NCBI GenBank assembly: GCA_009838845.1
Contig: VXRD01000010.1
Coordinates: 1 to 63,888 of the forward strand
Source of the DNA: Gemmatimonadota bacterium
Lineage (GTDB): Bacteria; Latescibacterota; UBA2968
Length of the DNA: 63,888 bases
Direction: 5' to 3'
Made by a program: the position numbers and the translations under genes. The notes below the pieces were generated by a model. The model worked only from the letters and a program-made list of their open reading frames with translations, had not been told where the DNA came from and did no database searches. How positions within the stretch are numbered: position 1 is the stretch's first letter; each line of letters starts with the position of its first letter. Below are positions 8,533 to 17,738 of the stretch, piece after piece.

Positions 8533-9282
8533 TCACAGTTTCAACAGACGTCTCGCATTTTCTCCAAGCACCAGGCGCTTCTCACAATCGCTGATCCTTG
8601 CGGTAATAATCTTCCCCAGTTGCGTTCGCGGATCCATAAGCGGAACATCCGAACCGAAAAGTACGCGATCGGCACCCGCTTCGGCCACCAGCCTTTCGAT
8701 CACACCAGGCTCGCGGAAAGTGGAACACGTCTCGACATAAACATTCGAAAACCGCTGCGCCGCCCGGATCGCCTGACTTCTGTAAGGCTCGGAATTGCCC
8801 GCATGCGCGATCACAAAATTCGCATTCGGATAGCGCCCGGCAATATCCTCAACATAAACGGGCCAACACGTCTCTTCCCCACCCGTATGCGAAATAATCG
8901 CCAGGCCGCGATCATCCGCGAACTGATAGACCGGATCCCACACCGGATCGTTCAACAGCCAGCGGGAATAGGGCGGGTAGATCTTAATCGCCAAAAATCC
9001 GAGCGCGTCAATCGCCCGTTCCAACTCCGGCACCATAAATTCGGGCATCAGGGGAGAGACATAGGCAAAACCGATAAACCTCTCCGGATAGCGACCCACA
9101 AAAGCCGCAGTCTGATCATTGCCCGTTGCGCCATCTGGATGAAAGATATTGAACATACAACAGCGATCAATGCCCACGGCATCCATCGCGTGGAGAATCT
9201 CATCGGCATCATCGCCCATCTCAAAAATATCCCATCGGCCGACGTGCCCGTGAAAATCGATAACTTCCCAACCGTCAATCAT
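8533..9282 (-). CDS. Amidohydrolase-family (PF04909-type) metal-dependent hydrolase or decarboxylase
   Basis: 249 residues from the ATG at 9282 (MIDGWEV), which follows a GGAG site and overlaps the stop of the preceding gene by 8 bases; the longer frame from 9309 would overlap by 35. Metal ligands are intact: H11-x-H13 in DFHGHVG, a His in IISHTGG, a His in VIAHAGNS and the Asp in LFGSDVP. This family includes ACMSD-like decarboxylases and lactonases. Its partner at 9275-10021 is a degenerate homologue, suggesting that the two work as a pair. Confidence 0.85.
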   Translation of the reverse strand: MIDGWEVIDFHGHVGRWDIFEMGDDADEILHAMDAVGIDRCCMFNIFHPDGATGNDQTAAFVGRYPERFIGFAYVSPLMPEFMVPELERAIDALGFLAIKIYPPYSRWLLNDPVWDPVYQFADDRGLAIISHTGGEETCWPVYVEDIAGRYPNANFVIAHAGNSEPYRSQAIRAAQRFSNVYVETCSTFREPGVIERLVAEAGADRVLFGSDVPLMDPRTQLGKIITARISDCEKRLVLGENARRLLKL

Positions 9283-10021
9283 AGAGAACCCGCTCCAGAT
9301 TCGCCGCACAAATCAACCTGAGATCATCATTCGATATCTCCAGATGATGGAGCGCGAACAGCATCGGACCCATCGCATACCGCGGGAAAAACGACCCGTA
9401 CATCAGGCGACTCGCACCAAACTCCCGAACGAGCTTCTCAATCCCGCAGATATTCTCATAACGGCTGAGTTCGAGAAACGCATTGGGCAACACCCGCATC
9501 ATCGGACGGATCATCATCGAATGCGTATAATGCGCGCCGACCAACACAACAGTCAGATCCGGATACCCACCCAGCGTATCGACAATCTCAGCCAGCGGCG
9601 TATCCGCCAGCGAGACCCAGAGGGGAATACCCTCAGCACTCAGCCATGTGAGCAAATCACCATAGAGCCACGAAACAAATGGCAGCCTGCATTCCTCGGT
9701 ATTGTGCAGTCGAACGCTCGAAACGACACCGTCCCGGTGGAAATCGCACAACTGCCCCAGCGAACCGGAATCGCACCCGGCGACGAACTGGGGAACCAGC
9801 GCGTCATTTTGCCCCGTCAACCCTGCGAGCGAATCATTCCCCTGCATCGGACTAATCCATTCGCCTTGAACGGAATAGACAAGCGCGCGATCAACCCCGT
9901 GGCGTCCCATCTCCTCGAGCAACTGACCGGGCGAATCGACTGGAGACCGCCGGTCGTGGCGATTGCCAATCCCGACATTGGCATCAAATACGGGAACGCG
10001 AGATCTGAAAGACAAAGACAT
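9275..10021 (-). CDS. Amidohydrolase-like protein lacking the metal ligands (probable pseudoenzyme)
   Basis: 248 residues with the TIM-barrel framework of PF04909 (start VFDANVGIGN, middle VVLVGAHYTHS, end RLMYGSFFP). Compared with its neighbour the N-terminal HxH is replaced by A-N, the middle His by Ser (WVSLADT) and the late Asp by Phe (YGSFFP). The frame is clean and the 8-base overlap with the intact paralogue argues for co-translation and a real product. A structural or regulatory partner of the 8533-9282 enzyme is the simplest reading; a different chemistry is possible. Confidence 0.75.
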   Translation of the reverse strand: MSLSFRSRVPVFDANVGIGNRHDRRSPVDSPGQLLEEMGRHGVDRALVYSVQGEWISPMQGNDSLAGLTGQNDALVPQFVAGCDSGSLGQLCDFHRDGVVSSVRLHNTEECRLPFVSWLYGDLLTWLSAEGIPLWVSLADTPLAEIVDTLGGYPDLTVVLVGAHYTHSMMIRPMMRVLPNAFLELSRYENICGIEKLVREFGASRLMYGSFFPRYAMGPMLFALHHLEISNDDLRLICAANLERVLYD

Positions 10022-10048
10022 TGTTTATAATCCAACTCGGATATGGAA

Positions 10049-11545
10049 TCACCCATCGCCCCGCGCAACGACCTCCGACCAGGGAACGCCATGATGGATG
10101 TCCTGGTGCGCCTGAGACCAGGTCTCCGTATCATAACCCGGAACATCTGCCGGATTCAACCCCTCTATGAGCGGACCGTGCATAAGCGGCGGACAGGAAC
10201 GAAAACGCAGCAAATCGATCAGCAACTTCCCCCGGACCTCGCGATAATCCGGATCATCCCACCGGTTGACGAGTTCCCCCGGATCAATGCGATGGTCGTA
10301 GAGTTCGCTCTCATCTCCCGTAATATCCAGCGTAATCCGAAATTCTTCCGTACGCATCGACATATGGTGATACGCCTTGACGTGTTCGCACAGCACAGCC
10401 TGCTTATTCCAGGCCTCCCTACCCTGAAGAGTGGGAACCAGACTTCTGCCCTGAACCGTATTGGGCGCATCAACACCCAGAATATCCATCAGCGTGGGAT
10501 AGAGATCCACAGACTCCACAAACCCATCGAAAACCTCCCCCTTCGGCAACGCCGCGGGATAGCGCAGAATAAACGGCACCCGATGGATACACTCGTAAAA
10601 TCCGAGATTTTTCCAGATAAGACCGTGTTCACCGGCAAAATCGCCGTGATCTGCCGAATAAATGACAATAGTCTCCTCCAGAACACCCTGAGATTCCAAC
10701 TCTCCGAGAATGCGCCCGATCTGCTCATCAATCAGAGAGACCAGCCCGTAGTAATGGGCAATGCACTTCTGCAGATGTGCCCTATCTCTGGGCCTGAACG
10801 GATAGGGAAGCTCCCCCCTTTTGGCCTGTTGCTGGCGTTCGGACTTGCCCTCAAACGCGTCCGCTGCATTATCCGGCACCGCGACCTCCTCGGGATCGTA
10901 CATGCGATCAAAGGGCGCGGACACAGTAAGCGGGTCGTGTGGTCTGGAAAAAGAGATACACGCGAAGAACGGTTTGCCCTTATCGCGCTCCCGAAGATAT
11001 TTTACAGACTCATTCCCACACCACACCTCGACCGAGTGTTCCAGTGGCAGCGGCGAAGTCACCGCACATTCGGGGTGCTGTGCCCATTTTCTGGTCAGGT
11101 CAAAATCATCCGCAACCCCCGCTTCGACCAGACTACGGAAATAATCGCAACTCAGCGGGTCGTCGGGCAGGGCGTCGGTCATGTGGTCGAAACGATGATA
11201 ATCGAACTCGCGGCGGGGCCAGTGAACGCCGATATGCCCCTTGCCGATGATAGCTGTTTGATACCCCACCCGCTTCAATGTAGAGGTGATCGGGTTCAGG
11301 TGATCGGGCGGCTCGTCCGTATTATTGTGCCGCCGGTGAAAATGCTCGTACATCCCCGTCATATAGGAAATTCGGGACGGACCACAGTGCGCGCTATTGC
11401 CATACGCCCGCGAAAACCGCACCCCCTCTCGCGCCAGGCGGTCCATATTCGGCGTCCGAAGCAGGGGCTCCCCAGCACAGGACATCGTGCGCGCATTGTG
11501 CTGATCGGTCAAAATCCAGAGAATATTCGGTTGTCCAGATGCCAT
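10049..11545 (-). CDS. Sulfatase (alkaline-phosphatase superfamily), CxPSR type
   Basis: 498 residues. N-terminal metal site ILWILTDQHN, active-site cysteine C54 in HCGPSR (the residue converted to formylglycine) and a second metal site in YSADHGD. No clear signal peptide, so it is probably cytoplasmic, acting on a small sulfate ester (or a phosphonate/phosphate ester, as some relatives do). GTGAGG precedes the ATG. It lies between the amidohydrolase pair and aconitase X in the same minus-strand run, which suggests that desulfation is a step in that pathway. Confidence 0.9.
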   Translation of the reverse strand: MASGQPNILWILTDQHNARTMSCAGEPLLRTPNMDRLAREGVRFSRAYGNSAHCGPSRISYMTGMYEHFHRRHNNTDEPPDHLNPITSTLKRVGYQTAIIGKGHIGVHWPRREFDYHRFDHMTDALPDDPLSCDYFRSLVEAGVADDFDLTRKWAQHPECAVTSPLPLEHSVEVWCGNESVKYLRERDKGKPFFACISFSRPHDPLTVSAPFDRMYDPEEVAVPDNAADAFEGKSERQQQAKRGELPYPFRPRDRAHLQKCIAHYYGLVSLIDEQIGRILGELESQGVLEETIVIYSADHGDFAGEHGLIWKNLGFYECIHRVPFILRYPAALPKGEVFDGFVESVDLYPTLMDILGVDAPNTVQGRSLVPTLQGREAWNKQAVLCEHVKAYHHMSMRTEEFRITLDITGDESELYDHRIDPGELVNRWDDPDYREVRGKLLIDLLRFRSCPPLMHGPLIEGLNPADVPGYDTETWSQAHQDIHHGVPWSEVVARGDG

Positions 11546-11553
11546 TTAACGCC

Positions 11554-11970
11554 TCACTTTCGCGTCACCCGCAGCACGCCCTCATCGGCATCCACCACCA
11601 CATGGTCGCCCGTAGCGATCAGCCCAAAGGGATCTCGTTCCAACTCTGTCATCATCGGAATCTCATTGACAATACATCCGAGTGCAGCCAATCCATCCAC
11701 CTCCACATTGACAAAAGCCGCAGGCGCGTTGCCCTCCAACTGTGCCAGATTTAAAACCATAGGCGTACCCGAAGAACCTTTGGTCGAGCGGATAACCAGC
11801 ACGCGCCCCCCCAGAGAAATCCCCTCCAGAGGATGCCCCACGCCAATCACCTTGCCAGTAACTGCATCCACCTCGCCCCAGAACGACAGGGTCGTATCAG
11901 CCACCAGCGCCTCGCCCTCGGCGTATCCCTTAACCACCCCGTGCCCCCTGATATCAATAGTATTAGCCAT
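11554..11970 (-). CDS. Aconitase X small subunit (DUF126 swivelling domain)
   Basis: 138 residues from the ATG at 11970 (MANTIDIRG), overlapping the stop of the large-subunit gene by 8 bases; the longer frame from 12024 lies inside that gene. It is the swivelling domain of AcnX, with the conserved STKGSSGTPM loop containing the active-site serine and GHPLEG upstream of it. Pairs with 11963-13213 to form a two-subunit dehydratase. Characterised AcnX enzymes are cis-3-hydroxy-L-proline dehydratases (bacteria) and phosphomevalonate dehydratases (archaea). Confidence 0.9.
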   Translation of the reverse strand: MANTIDIRGHGVVKGYAEGEALVADTTLSFWGEVDAVTGKVIGVGHPLEGISLGGRVLVIRSTKGSSGTPMVLNLAQLEGNAPAAFVNVEVDGLAALGCIVNEIPMMTELERDPFGLIATGDHVVVDADEGVLRVTRK

Positions 11971-13213
11971 CTCCGAGCCACCTCCCGGCAACTGCCGCAC
12001 GTATGCAAGCATCCGTCTTGGCAATAATCACTTCCGCCCCCACCATCCCCCGCGCGTAGTGCGCCTGCTTAAAACCGTGGGTCACAATGCGCTTCGCCGG
12101 AATCCGCATATTTGTCGGACAGGTATCGCAAAGAATGCGCCCGCCAGCCGACTCGATAATCTCCGTATAGCCCATCCTATCCGCATTCCCCTTGGTACCA
12201 CGCGCCGTATCGATCCACAGACGCACGCCTTCCGCCACCTTTTTCCCCTTCAAAAGAGCGGCAATTTTCGACAATTCATTAATAGACGCATGTGGGCAGC
12301 CCAGAATTACCGAATCGATTTCATCTCCCGTGCGCACCCGCAAAGACTCATACGTCTCCCTTAACGTCTCTGCATCAAACGTCAAATATTCTTCTGGAAC
12401 ATCCCCCTGAAAAGCCGCATCTATCGTGGGTGCCTCTGGCGTAACACCTGCAATATGGCACATCGTCACCCCGCCCGAAGTCGCCAGAGCCGCACACAGT
12501 TGCTTGGCCTCGTCCTGAGAGGGTCGTCGTATGCCATTGAACACCGGAATACCCAGACCCGCGGCTTTCCCCGCAAAATAGCCCAGCGCGCCCCAATCGG
12601 GCGGATCCTCCAACTCCGCCGTCACCTCTATCCGAAGCGTACCCTTGCGATTCTCATCCAGCAACACGCCAAACTCCGGAACCAGCCCCAGAAGCGAGGC
12701 GGCAATCGCGCTCTCCGTACCGTGTCGCGTAGTCCGCGCGCCCAGAATAGAATTGGCATAAACCACCGCAGACGACTCCGTCCACGCCAGAATCTCGTCC
12801 TTGAGCGGCACATTGCCCACCAGGTACGGAGCACAGGTAAAAGTGGGAATAAATCCCGCATCCGCAGCCAGAACCGCCAGATCCTTCTGCATCTGCACCT
12901 GCTCGGGATCATTCTCGGGCACATCTACTTCGTCCAGAGTCACAAACGCGGCATGCACCGTACAGGTACATCCGGGATGTGTCCCATGAGAACACGCCTC
13001 CACGAGATCGGCCATATATCGGTCCATCGTCTCTTTGGACGCCCCCTGAGCCATCAAATTGGGCACCGGCAGCAAAGCGTGTGTATTATCCACCTTAATC
13101 AGCCGTTTTGCCCCCATTACCTCACCCCAATCAACCAGCCAGCGCATGCACTTAGCCAGATAGTCTCCCCGCGACCCATCCAGAACTGCCTGCTGTTCTC
13201 CTGTCAGTTCCAT
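11963..13213 (-). CDS. Aconitase X large (catalytic) subunit, possible cis-3-hydroxyproline dehydratase
   Basis: 416 residues from the ATG at 13213 (MELTGEQQ), chosen because AAGGAGGG lies 6 bases upstream; the longer frame from 13378 overlaps the upstream PhyH gene. The protein shows the AcnX signature regions GTHPGCTCTVHAAF, NSILGARTTRHGTES and GCPHASINEL, and CDTCPTNM near the end, consistent with cysteine ligands for a metal or Fe-S site. A dehydration of a hydroxylated cyclic amino acid is the best-known reaction. A PhyH-type hydroxylase is encoded 11 bases upstream, which makes a hydroxylase-then-dehydratase sequence plausible but unproven. Confidence 0.88.
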   Translation of the reverse strand: MELTGEQQAVLDGSRGDYLAKCMRWLVDWGEVMGAKRLIKVDNTHALLPVPNLMAQGASKETMDRYMADLVEACSHGTHPGCTCTVHAAFVTLDEVDVPENDPEQVQMQKDLAVLAADAGFIPTFTCAPYLVGNVPLKDEILAWTESSAVVYANSILGARTTRHGTESAIAASLLGLVPEFGVLLDENRKGTLRIEVTAELEDPPDWGALGYFAGKAAGLGIPVFNGIRRPSQDEAKQLCAALATSGGVTMCHIAGVTPEAPTIDAAFQGDVPEEYLTFDAETLRETYESLRVRTGDEIDSVILGCPHASINELSKIAALLKGKKVAEGVRLWIDTARGTKGNADRMGYTEIIESAGGRILCDTCPTNMRIPAKRIVTHGFKQAHYARGMVGAEVIIAKTDACIRAAVAGRWLGDG

Positions 13214-13223
13214 AAAACCCTCC

Positions 13224-14099
13224 TTAATTGCCGAACGGATCGATACCCGCCAACTCGTAATTCCTGATCCAATCGTGATGGGACCTCGCCACGCTCTCCG
13301 GATTAACCCGGCTTCGAGCGATAAAACCCGGCACATCCTCACGACCCGTCGGAAGCCCAATGCGGCTATAGCGAACATCCAGACTCCACCTGACCGAATT
13401 TGTCGTATGCGGGGTTGATCGATGGAGAACGCGCTCCATCGTCATCAATACATCGCCCACATCCACCTCGCAGGTCACGACCTCAGAATCTGGAAGCTCG
13501 CTTTCGAAGACCCCTTTAAAGTGGGGCGTTCGATAATCATGCGGCAAAAGACCGACCCGATGGGAACCGCGAAGCACCTGCAAACACCCATTATCAGCCG
13601 TCGCCTTAACCAGTGGGATCCAAAAATTGACAAAAAGCGTCTCTCCCGCATCCTCCGGTATGAGATACGCCAGATCCTGATGCCACGGCACCACGGTCGC
13701 TTCCAGGTCTGGCAATTTGGCGCGCAGATTGGACTGCGGATGTGCAAAAATTTCAGGACCGATCAGAGATTCAGTCGCATCCAGTATAGCGGGATGCGTC
13801 CTGAGCGCGAACATCCCGGGCGTCTTAAATCTCTTACCCTGAAAATTCTTCCAGATCCGCTCTGGCTCCGAACAGGCATTCGACACCAGAGCCAATCGGG
13901 TCTCAAAAGACGCGTCGGGAAACGTATCCCCCGGATCGAGCAGCCCCTCACCCACCGCCTCGCTCACCACCTCATCAATTTTAGCCACAACTTCATCGAG
14001 AAACGGTTGGTACGCTTCTTTGGGAAGCTGATCGCGGACGATCAAAAAACCATCGTCGTGGAACTGCGCCACCTGTTCCACACTCAGTCCATATTCCAT
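13224..14099 (-). CDS. PhyH-family Fe(II)/2-oxoglutarate dioxygenase next to aconitase X
   Basis: 291 residues. Iron ligands H140-x-D142 (PWHQDL) and H226 (VLHRSTPH), 2-oxoglutarate arginine R237. GGAGGG lies upstream of the ATG. The gene is 11 bases upstream of the aconitase X large subunit and almost certainly shares its mRNA. The arrangement suggests that the dioxygenase makes or removes a hydroxyl group on the AcnX substrate; family members do hydroxylate proline-like and ectoine-like compounds. Confidence 0.86.
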   Translation of the reverse strand: MEYGLSVEQVAQFHDDGFLIVRDQLPKEAYQPFLDEVVAKIDEVVSEAVGEGLLDPGDTFPDASFETRLALVSNACSEPERIWKNFQGKRFKTPGMFALRTHPAILDATESLIGPEIFAHPQSNLRAKLPDLEATVVPWHQDLAYLIPEDAGETLFVNFWIPLVKATADNGCLQVLRGSHRVGLLPHDYRTPHFKGVFESELPDSEVVTCEVDVGDVLMTMERVLHRSTPHTTNSVRWSLDVRYSRIGLPTGREDVPGFIARSRVNPESVARSHHDWIRNYELAGIDPFGN

Positions 14100-14210
14100 G
14101 GGAAACCCTCCAATCAGTTTTTATCCACGCATCGCCTTGTAATCAACCGCAGAATTTTCTCCAGGTCAAGCGTTCTCTGCGGTCCCTCTTTTGAAGCGGT
14201 CCACATCCAC

Positions 14211-16700
14211 CTATCCCGGCGTACCTCCGTAATAAAAAACCACCTCTCGCACCCTGACCTCACCGCTGACCAGATCTTCAACGGTAATCTCCAATACATT
14301 CACGCCAGCTTTTGCCTGCCTCAGGTCGAGTTCGACATATTCGTACTCGGACCGCTCCGTCCCTATCTGCTCGTAGGTCACCGACACCTGGGGTTTTCTC
14401 CGCTTGAAGAGCGAACGGAGCCCGGTCGTAATCGCCCCGGCAATTCCCACAGCAGCTTCAGGCGTGAACCGCACCAGGTATTTTACCTTGTAACGGGTCT
14501 GACCGTAGTCATTCCGTTTCAAATTGTAGATCTCGAAATAGGCATAGACCTTCTGCTCCTTCGTATATGTCCTGGAAGGCACCGGAACCACCCAGAGTTC
14601 GCCCTTCCGAAATCGGTTGTTCGTCCCTTCACCGCCAATTGAAGAAGCGAGCTGGATACCGCTGACATGGAGGCCCTCCAATGCATAGTCCGGGACCTCT
14701 ACAGACTGCTTATAGATCCCGATGCGCCCCGAAGCCCTGTCCTTGAGCTGAACCTGTAGCTCGTATTTCCCGGGCGGTACCTGAACCCGAAGCTGGTCGG
14801 GCACAAACACCCCCCTCGCCTGACTGAAACCCTTGCTATTCTGGTAGAAAAACTCATCTGTAGCGCGGTAAATATGGGTGTAATCCTCGTTCATCAGAGC
14901 CATGGAACTCTGCACCCGGATCATGAAGTCCTCGTCTCCCTTGACGATCTCCACCTCTCGGGGGGGAATACCGTAATAGACTTCGAAATTGGTCTGTCCC
15001 TCGGAACCGCGGAAATCGGCCAGATCGTAATAGAAATGCAACGCGGCACCTCGTATGCTCGGACGATAATAATCAGGAGTTTGTGCAATGGTCCTCTGGA
15101 AGACCGTCCCGGGAGCATATTCGAGCATTCGCGCGGCATTTGCAAGCTTATTCTCTCCAGTGGGAATGGGGGGAACCCGAGCAAACTCGTAATCGCCGCT
15201 GCCGAACTCATCGGTAAAAGTAAACTCCACACCCCCCTGGAGCTGGGTGTAGGTCCACGTCTCCCAGGGCACGGTTTCAGCGCTGCGTTCCATCGTCACT
15301 GGAGCGTAGTTTTCGAAGGTGAGGCGGAGATTTGGATTTCCCAACTCATCCAACATGCTCGTGGGATTAAGACCGAGCATATCGGCGTTGGCATCTCCTT
15401 CCGCTTCTGCCGGAGCCGGCCCCACGGTCTCTTCCAACTCCCCGGGCGCGTCGAGGGACCCCGTTTCGATATCGAACTCCATATCGGGACGACGAGGACT
15501 GGATCGGATGGGAAAGACCGGCCCGGTAAAGGTTAAATACGTGGCGGCAGGCCCGTAAAGGTCCACGGCCATCCGGGTGCGCACCGCCTCGACCTCAGGG
15601 CTCACACTCAACTGCCTCTTACTGGAACGGTAGTCTGGCTCTCCGTAGCGAATATAGACCTCTCCCCGCTTGTCCCATGGGAATACCTTTTTGGAAAAAA
15701 AGGTGCGTGCGTACCAGACCCGGCGATAATGTTCAATGATGCGCTCGTTGATCCGCGTCAGGATATCGGAATCTCGCCGCAACCAGAATTTTTCCAGGTA
15801 GTCCAGACGCTCGGTACTGTCAGAGATCGCTTGATAGGCGTGAAATTCCCTCTCAGATGCAACGAGCGAGATGTCGGTATAGTGCTGGCGCTCCTGATCA
15901 TCTACCTTCTGCAGATAGCGCTCGAACTGTTCTAAGGCGGTTTCATAGCGCTCTAAAAAGAAGTAGCCCTGGGCTATTAAGGGGATCAGCCGGGTCTCTC
16001 TGAGATGCGGTTTCAAGTGAGGCGTGAGGTATGTGTTGATCTTGCTGTACTGTTCGCCCTGCACACAGGCGAGTCCGAAGTAGTAAAGCCCATCTACATT
16101 GTCGGGCTCCAGCGCTACGTACTTCTCATAGTAGTGGATGGCTTTCTCGTGGTCCTGCCAAAAGCGCTCGTAGAGTTCGCCCAAAAGCCGGTAGGCCGGG
16201 GCATAAGTAGAATCAATCCTGATCGCCCGCCTCGCCTCGCCTCGAGCACGCCTGGAGTTAAAGAAGGCATTGAGTCCCCTACCGGGGCCCTCCACATAGA
16301 CCAGCCCGAGGCCCACATAAGCATCGGGACGGGTTGCATCCAGCTTTTTGGCCGTCTTGAAGGTCTTTTCGGCTGCCTTGAAGTCCCGATTTTTGAGGTA
16401 CGCATAGCCGAGCCGAGAGTGAAGGGCGGCATCTTCTGGATAAGCCCCAACCAGCCGGGTGAAGGTAACGACCGCATCGCCGGACGCGCCTTTGAGCATC
16501 TGTTGCTCTCCCCGGGCAAGCAGAGTGTCCTTCTCGGCTTTGGAAAGCACCACCTTCTGTTCTGTTTCACCCTCTTCCCGGGCAGAAACAGCAGATACGA
16601 GGATCGGAATCCCTATCCCCACCAAAAGGATCCAATTGCGGGGGAATTTATTCCAGTTTCCCCGGTCTCGTAATCGACACAATCCGGTCAAAGCATTCAT
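14211..16700 (-). CDS. TPR protein with GWxTD-type C-terminal domain
   Basis: 829 residues from the ATG at 16700, which has AGGAGAGGGG upstream; the longer frame from 16751 would overlap the preceding gene. A membrane or signal segment (about 23-38) is followed by TPR repeats (about 50-260, e.g. YLKNRDFKAAEKTFKTAKKL, AIHYYEKYVALEPDNVDGL). The region about 310-370 (FWLRRDSD, RRVWYARTFFS, RGEVYIRYGEPDYR) matches the GWxTD-domain family found in many candidate phyla; function unknown, probably periplasmic or envelope-associated. The C-terminal half is beta-rich. A 39-bp fragment nearly identical to its 3' end lies at 25015-25053. Confidence 0.8.
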   Translation of the reverse strand: MNALTGLCRLRDRGNWNKFPRNWILLVGIGIPILVSAVSAREEGETEQKVVLSKAEKDTLLARGEQQMLKGASGDAVVTFTRLVGAYPEDAALHSRLGYAYLKNRDFKAAEKTFKTAKKLDATRPDAYVGLGLVYVEGPGRGLNAFFNSRRARGEARRAIRIDSTYAPAYRLLGELYERFWQDHEKAIHYYEKYVALEPDNVDGLYYFGLACVQGEQYSKINTYLTPHLKPHLRETRLIPLIAQGYFFLERYETALEQFERYLQKVDDQERQHYTDISLVASEREFHAYQAISDSTERLDYLEKFWLRRDSDILTRINERIIEHYRRVWYARTFFSKKVFPWDKRGEVYIRYGEPDYRSSKRQLSVSPEVEAVRTRMAVDLYGPAATYLTFTGPVFPIRSSPRRPDMEFDIETGSLDAPGELEETVGPAPAEAEGDANADMLGLNPTSMLDELGNPNLRLTFENYAPVTMERSAETVPWETWTYTQLQGGVEFTFTDEFGSGDYEFARVPPIPTGENKLANAARMLEYAPGTVFQRTIAQTPDYYRPSIRGAALHFYYDLADFRGSEGQTNFEVYYGIPPREVEIVKGDEDFMIRVQSSMALMNEDYTHIYRATDEFFYQNSKGFSQARGVFVPDQLRVQVPPGKYELQVQLKDRASGRIGIYKQSVEVPDYALEGLHVSGIQLASSIGGEGTNNRFRKGELWVVPVPSRTYTKEQKVYAYFEIYNLKRNDYGQTRYKVKYLVRFTPEAAVGIAGAITTGLRSLFKRRKPQVSVTYEQIGTERSEYEYVELDLRQAKAGVNVLEITVEDLVSGEVRVREVVFYYGGTPG

Positions 16701-16723
16701 CGCACCCCTCTCCTTACTCCGCT

Positions 16724-17647
16724 CTACTTTGCTTTTGAGGTAAGGCCCCATTCTTTGCGGAGTTTCAAAATGGATTTTCGATCTTCCAGAGGAGCCTTGG
16801 GAATGACGTCGCCCGCGTCCTCTCCCATATGGCGATCGTCAACCGCTTCGGATGCGAGTTGATAACGGGTATCGCTGCTAAAGCGAAAATAATTGGACGT
16901 GTTTTCAAGCGAGGCGTGCATGAAATACATGCCGAAAATGACGACATCGCCCGCGTTAAAAGGAGTAGATGCCCAGCGGACACCCAGAGTTTTCACGACG
17001 TCATCGGGATCGGTGGAAAACGCACCCCCGTCCAGATCTTGATGCGCGTCCATCGCGCCGTAAGTATTTTTGAGCTGCTGGATTTTGTGGGAGCCTAAAC
17101 AGAGGGCAAGCGGGCCCATGTCCAGAGATATATCGCCGAGCGCGGTCCACATCGTATAGAGTTTTTTGGTGCCGGCACCCATATAGACCACATCGTAATG
17201 CGCCCCTGCATTCTGACCTCGGCAGATCACGCGGAGCCATTTGTGGTCAAATGAAAGAACGGGCCCCCCCATGAAGCGTTCGAAGAAGTCCATGGTATTT
17301 TTGCCTTCAACGATTTCGAGAAATCCCGGCCATTGTTTTACAAGTCGATCCGGAAAGCGGGGACGGCGATTTTCGCCAATCACCGCCTTGTCCAGAGGCG
17401 TGTCCGGGGCAAGGAGATTCTGGGCGGCCATGTTTTCCAGAATTTCTCGCCGGGCATTTTGAATTTGCTGCCGCGTATGAAAGTTGCGAATGATGAGATA
17501 GCCGTCTTCTTCGATGCGCTGGTGAAGGGCCTCGGTATCGTCGAGCAGATGGGTGGCTTCTCTGGGGGTGAAAATGGTTTCGCCAAAGACGAGTTCGCGC
17601 CCAGACATCGAAACCCGGGTACCGTCGGGAATGTTAAAAGTGGACAT
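16724..17647 (-). CDS. PhyH-family Fe(II)/2-oxoglutarate dioxygenase
   Basis: 307 residues. Iron ligands H150-x-D152 (AHYDVV) and H244 (FMHASLENT), with R255 as the likely 2-oxoglutarate anchor. It differs clearly from the other three PhyH proteins in the window, with a longer N-terminal region (1-50) and HYD in place of HQD. AGGA lies upstream of the ATG. It is 23 bases upstream of the GWxTD gene, so the two are probably co-transcribed. Substrate unknown. Confidence 0.85.
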   Translation of the reverse strand: MSTFNIPDGTRVSMSGRELVFGETIFTPREATHLLDDTEALHQRIEEDGYLIIRNFHTRQQIQNARREILENMAAQNLLAPDTPLDKAVIGENRRPRFPDRLVKQWPGFLEIVEGKNTMDFFERFMGGPVLSFDHKWLRVICRGQNAGAHYDVVYMGAGTKKLYTMWTALGDISLDMGPLALCLGSHKIQQLKNTYGAMDAHQDLDGGAFSTDPDDVVKTLGVRWASTPFNAGDVVIFGMYFMHASLENTSNYFRFSSDTRYQLASEAVDDRHMGEDAGDVIPKAPLEDRKSILKLRKEWGLTSKAK

Positions 17648-17738
17648 GAGTATCCTCCTTAGAGATTATAGAGAGTTCCTGAGGATCATTGATTCTTCTT
17701 CGACTAACATCACATCAACCGGGCGGACAAGACAAACA

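Noticed and set aside
10043-12364. 773-codon plus-strand frame
   Set aside because: It lies antisense to the sulfatase, DUF126 and aconitase X genes, shows no domain and has low-complexity Arg/Pro/Ile-rich text typical of a shadow frame.
14120-14145. Short match to the C-terminal VDYxxMRx-stop coding end of the 36901-37470 gene
   Set aside because: Only about ten codons agree; could be chance or a common protein ending, so I do not call a relic.
13422-14642. 406-codon plus-strand frame
   Set aside because: Antisense to the PhyH and GWxTD genes; no domain.
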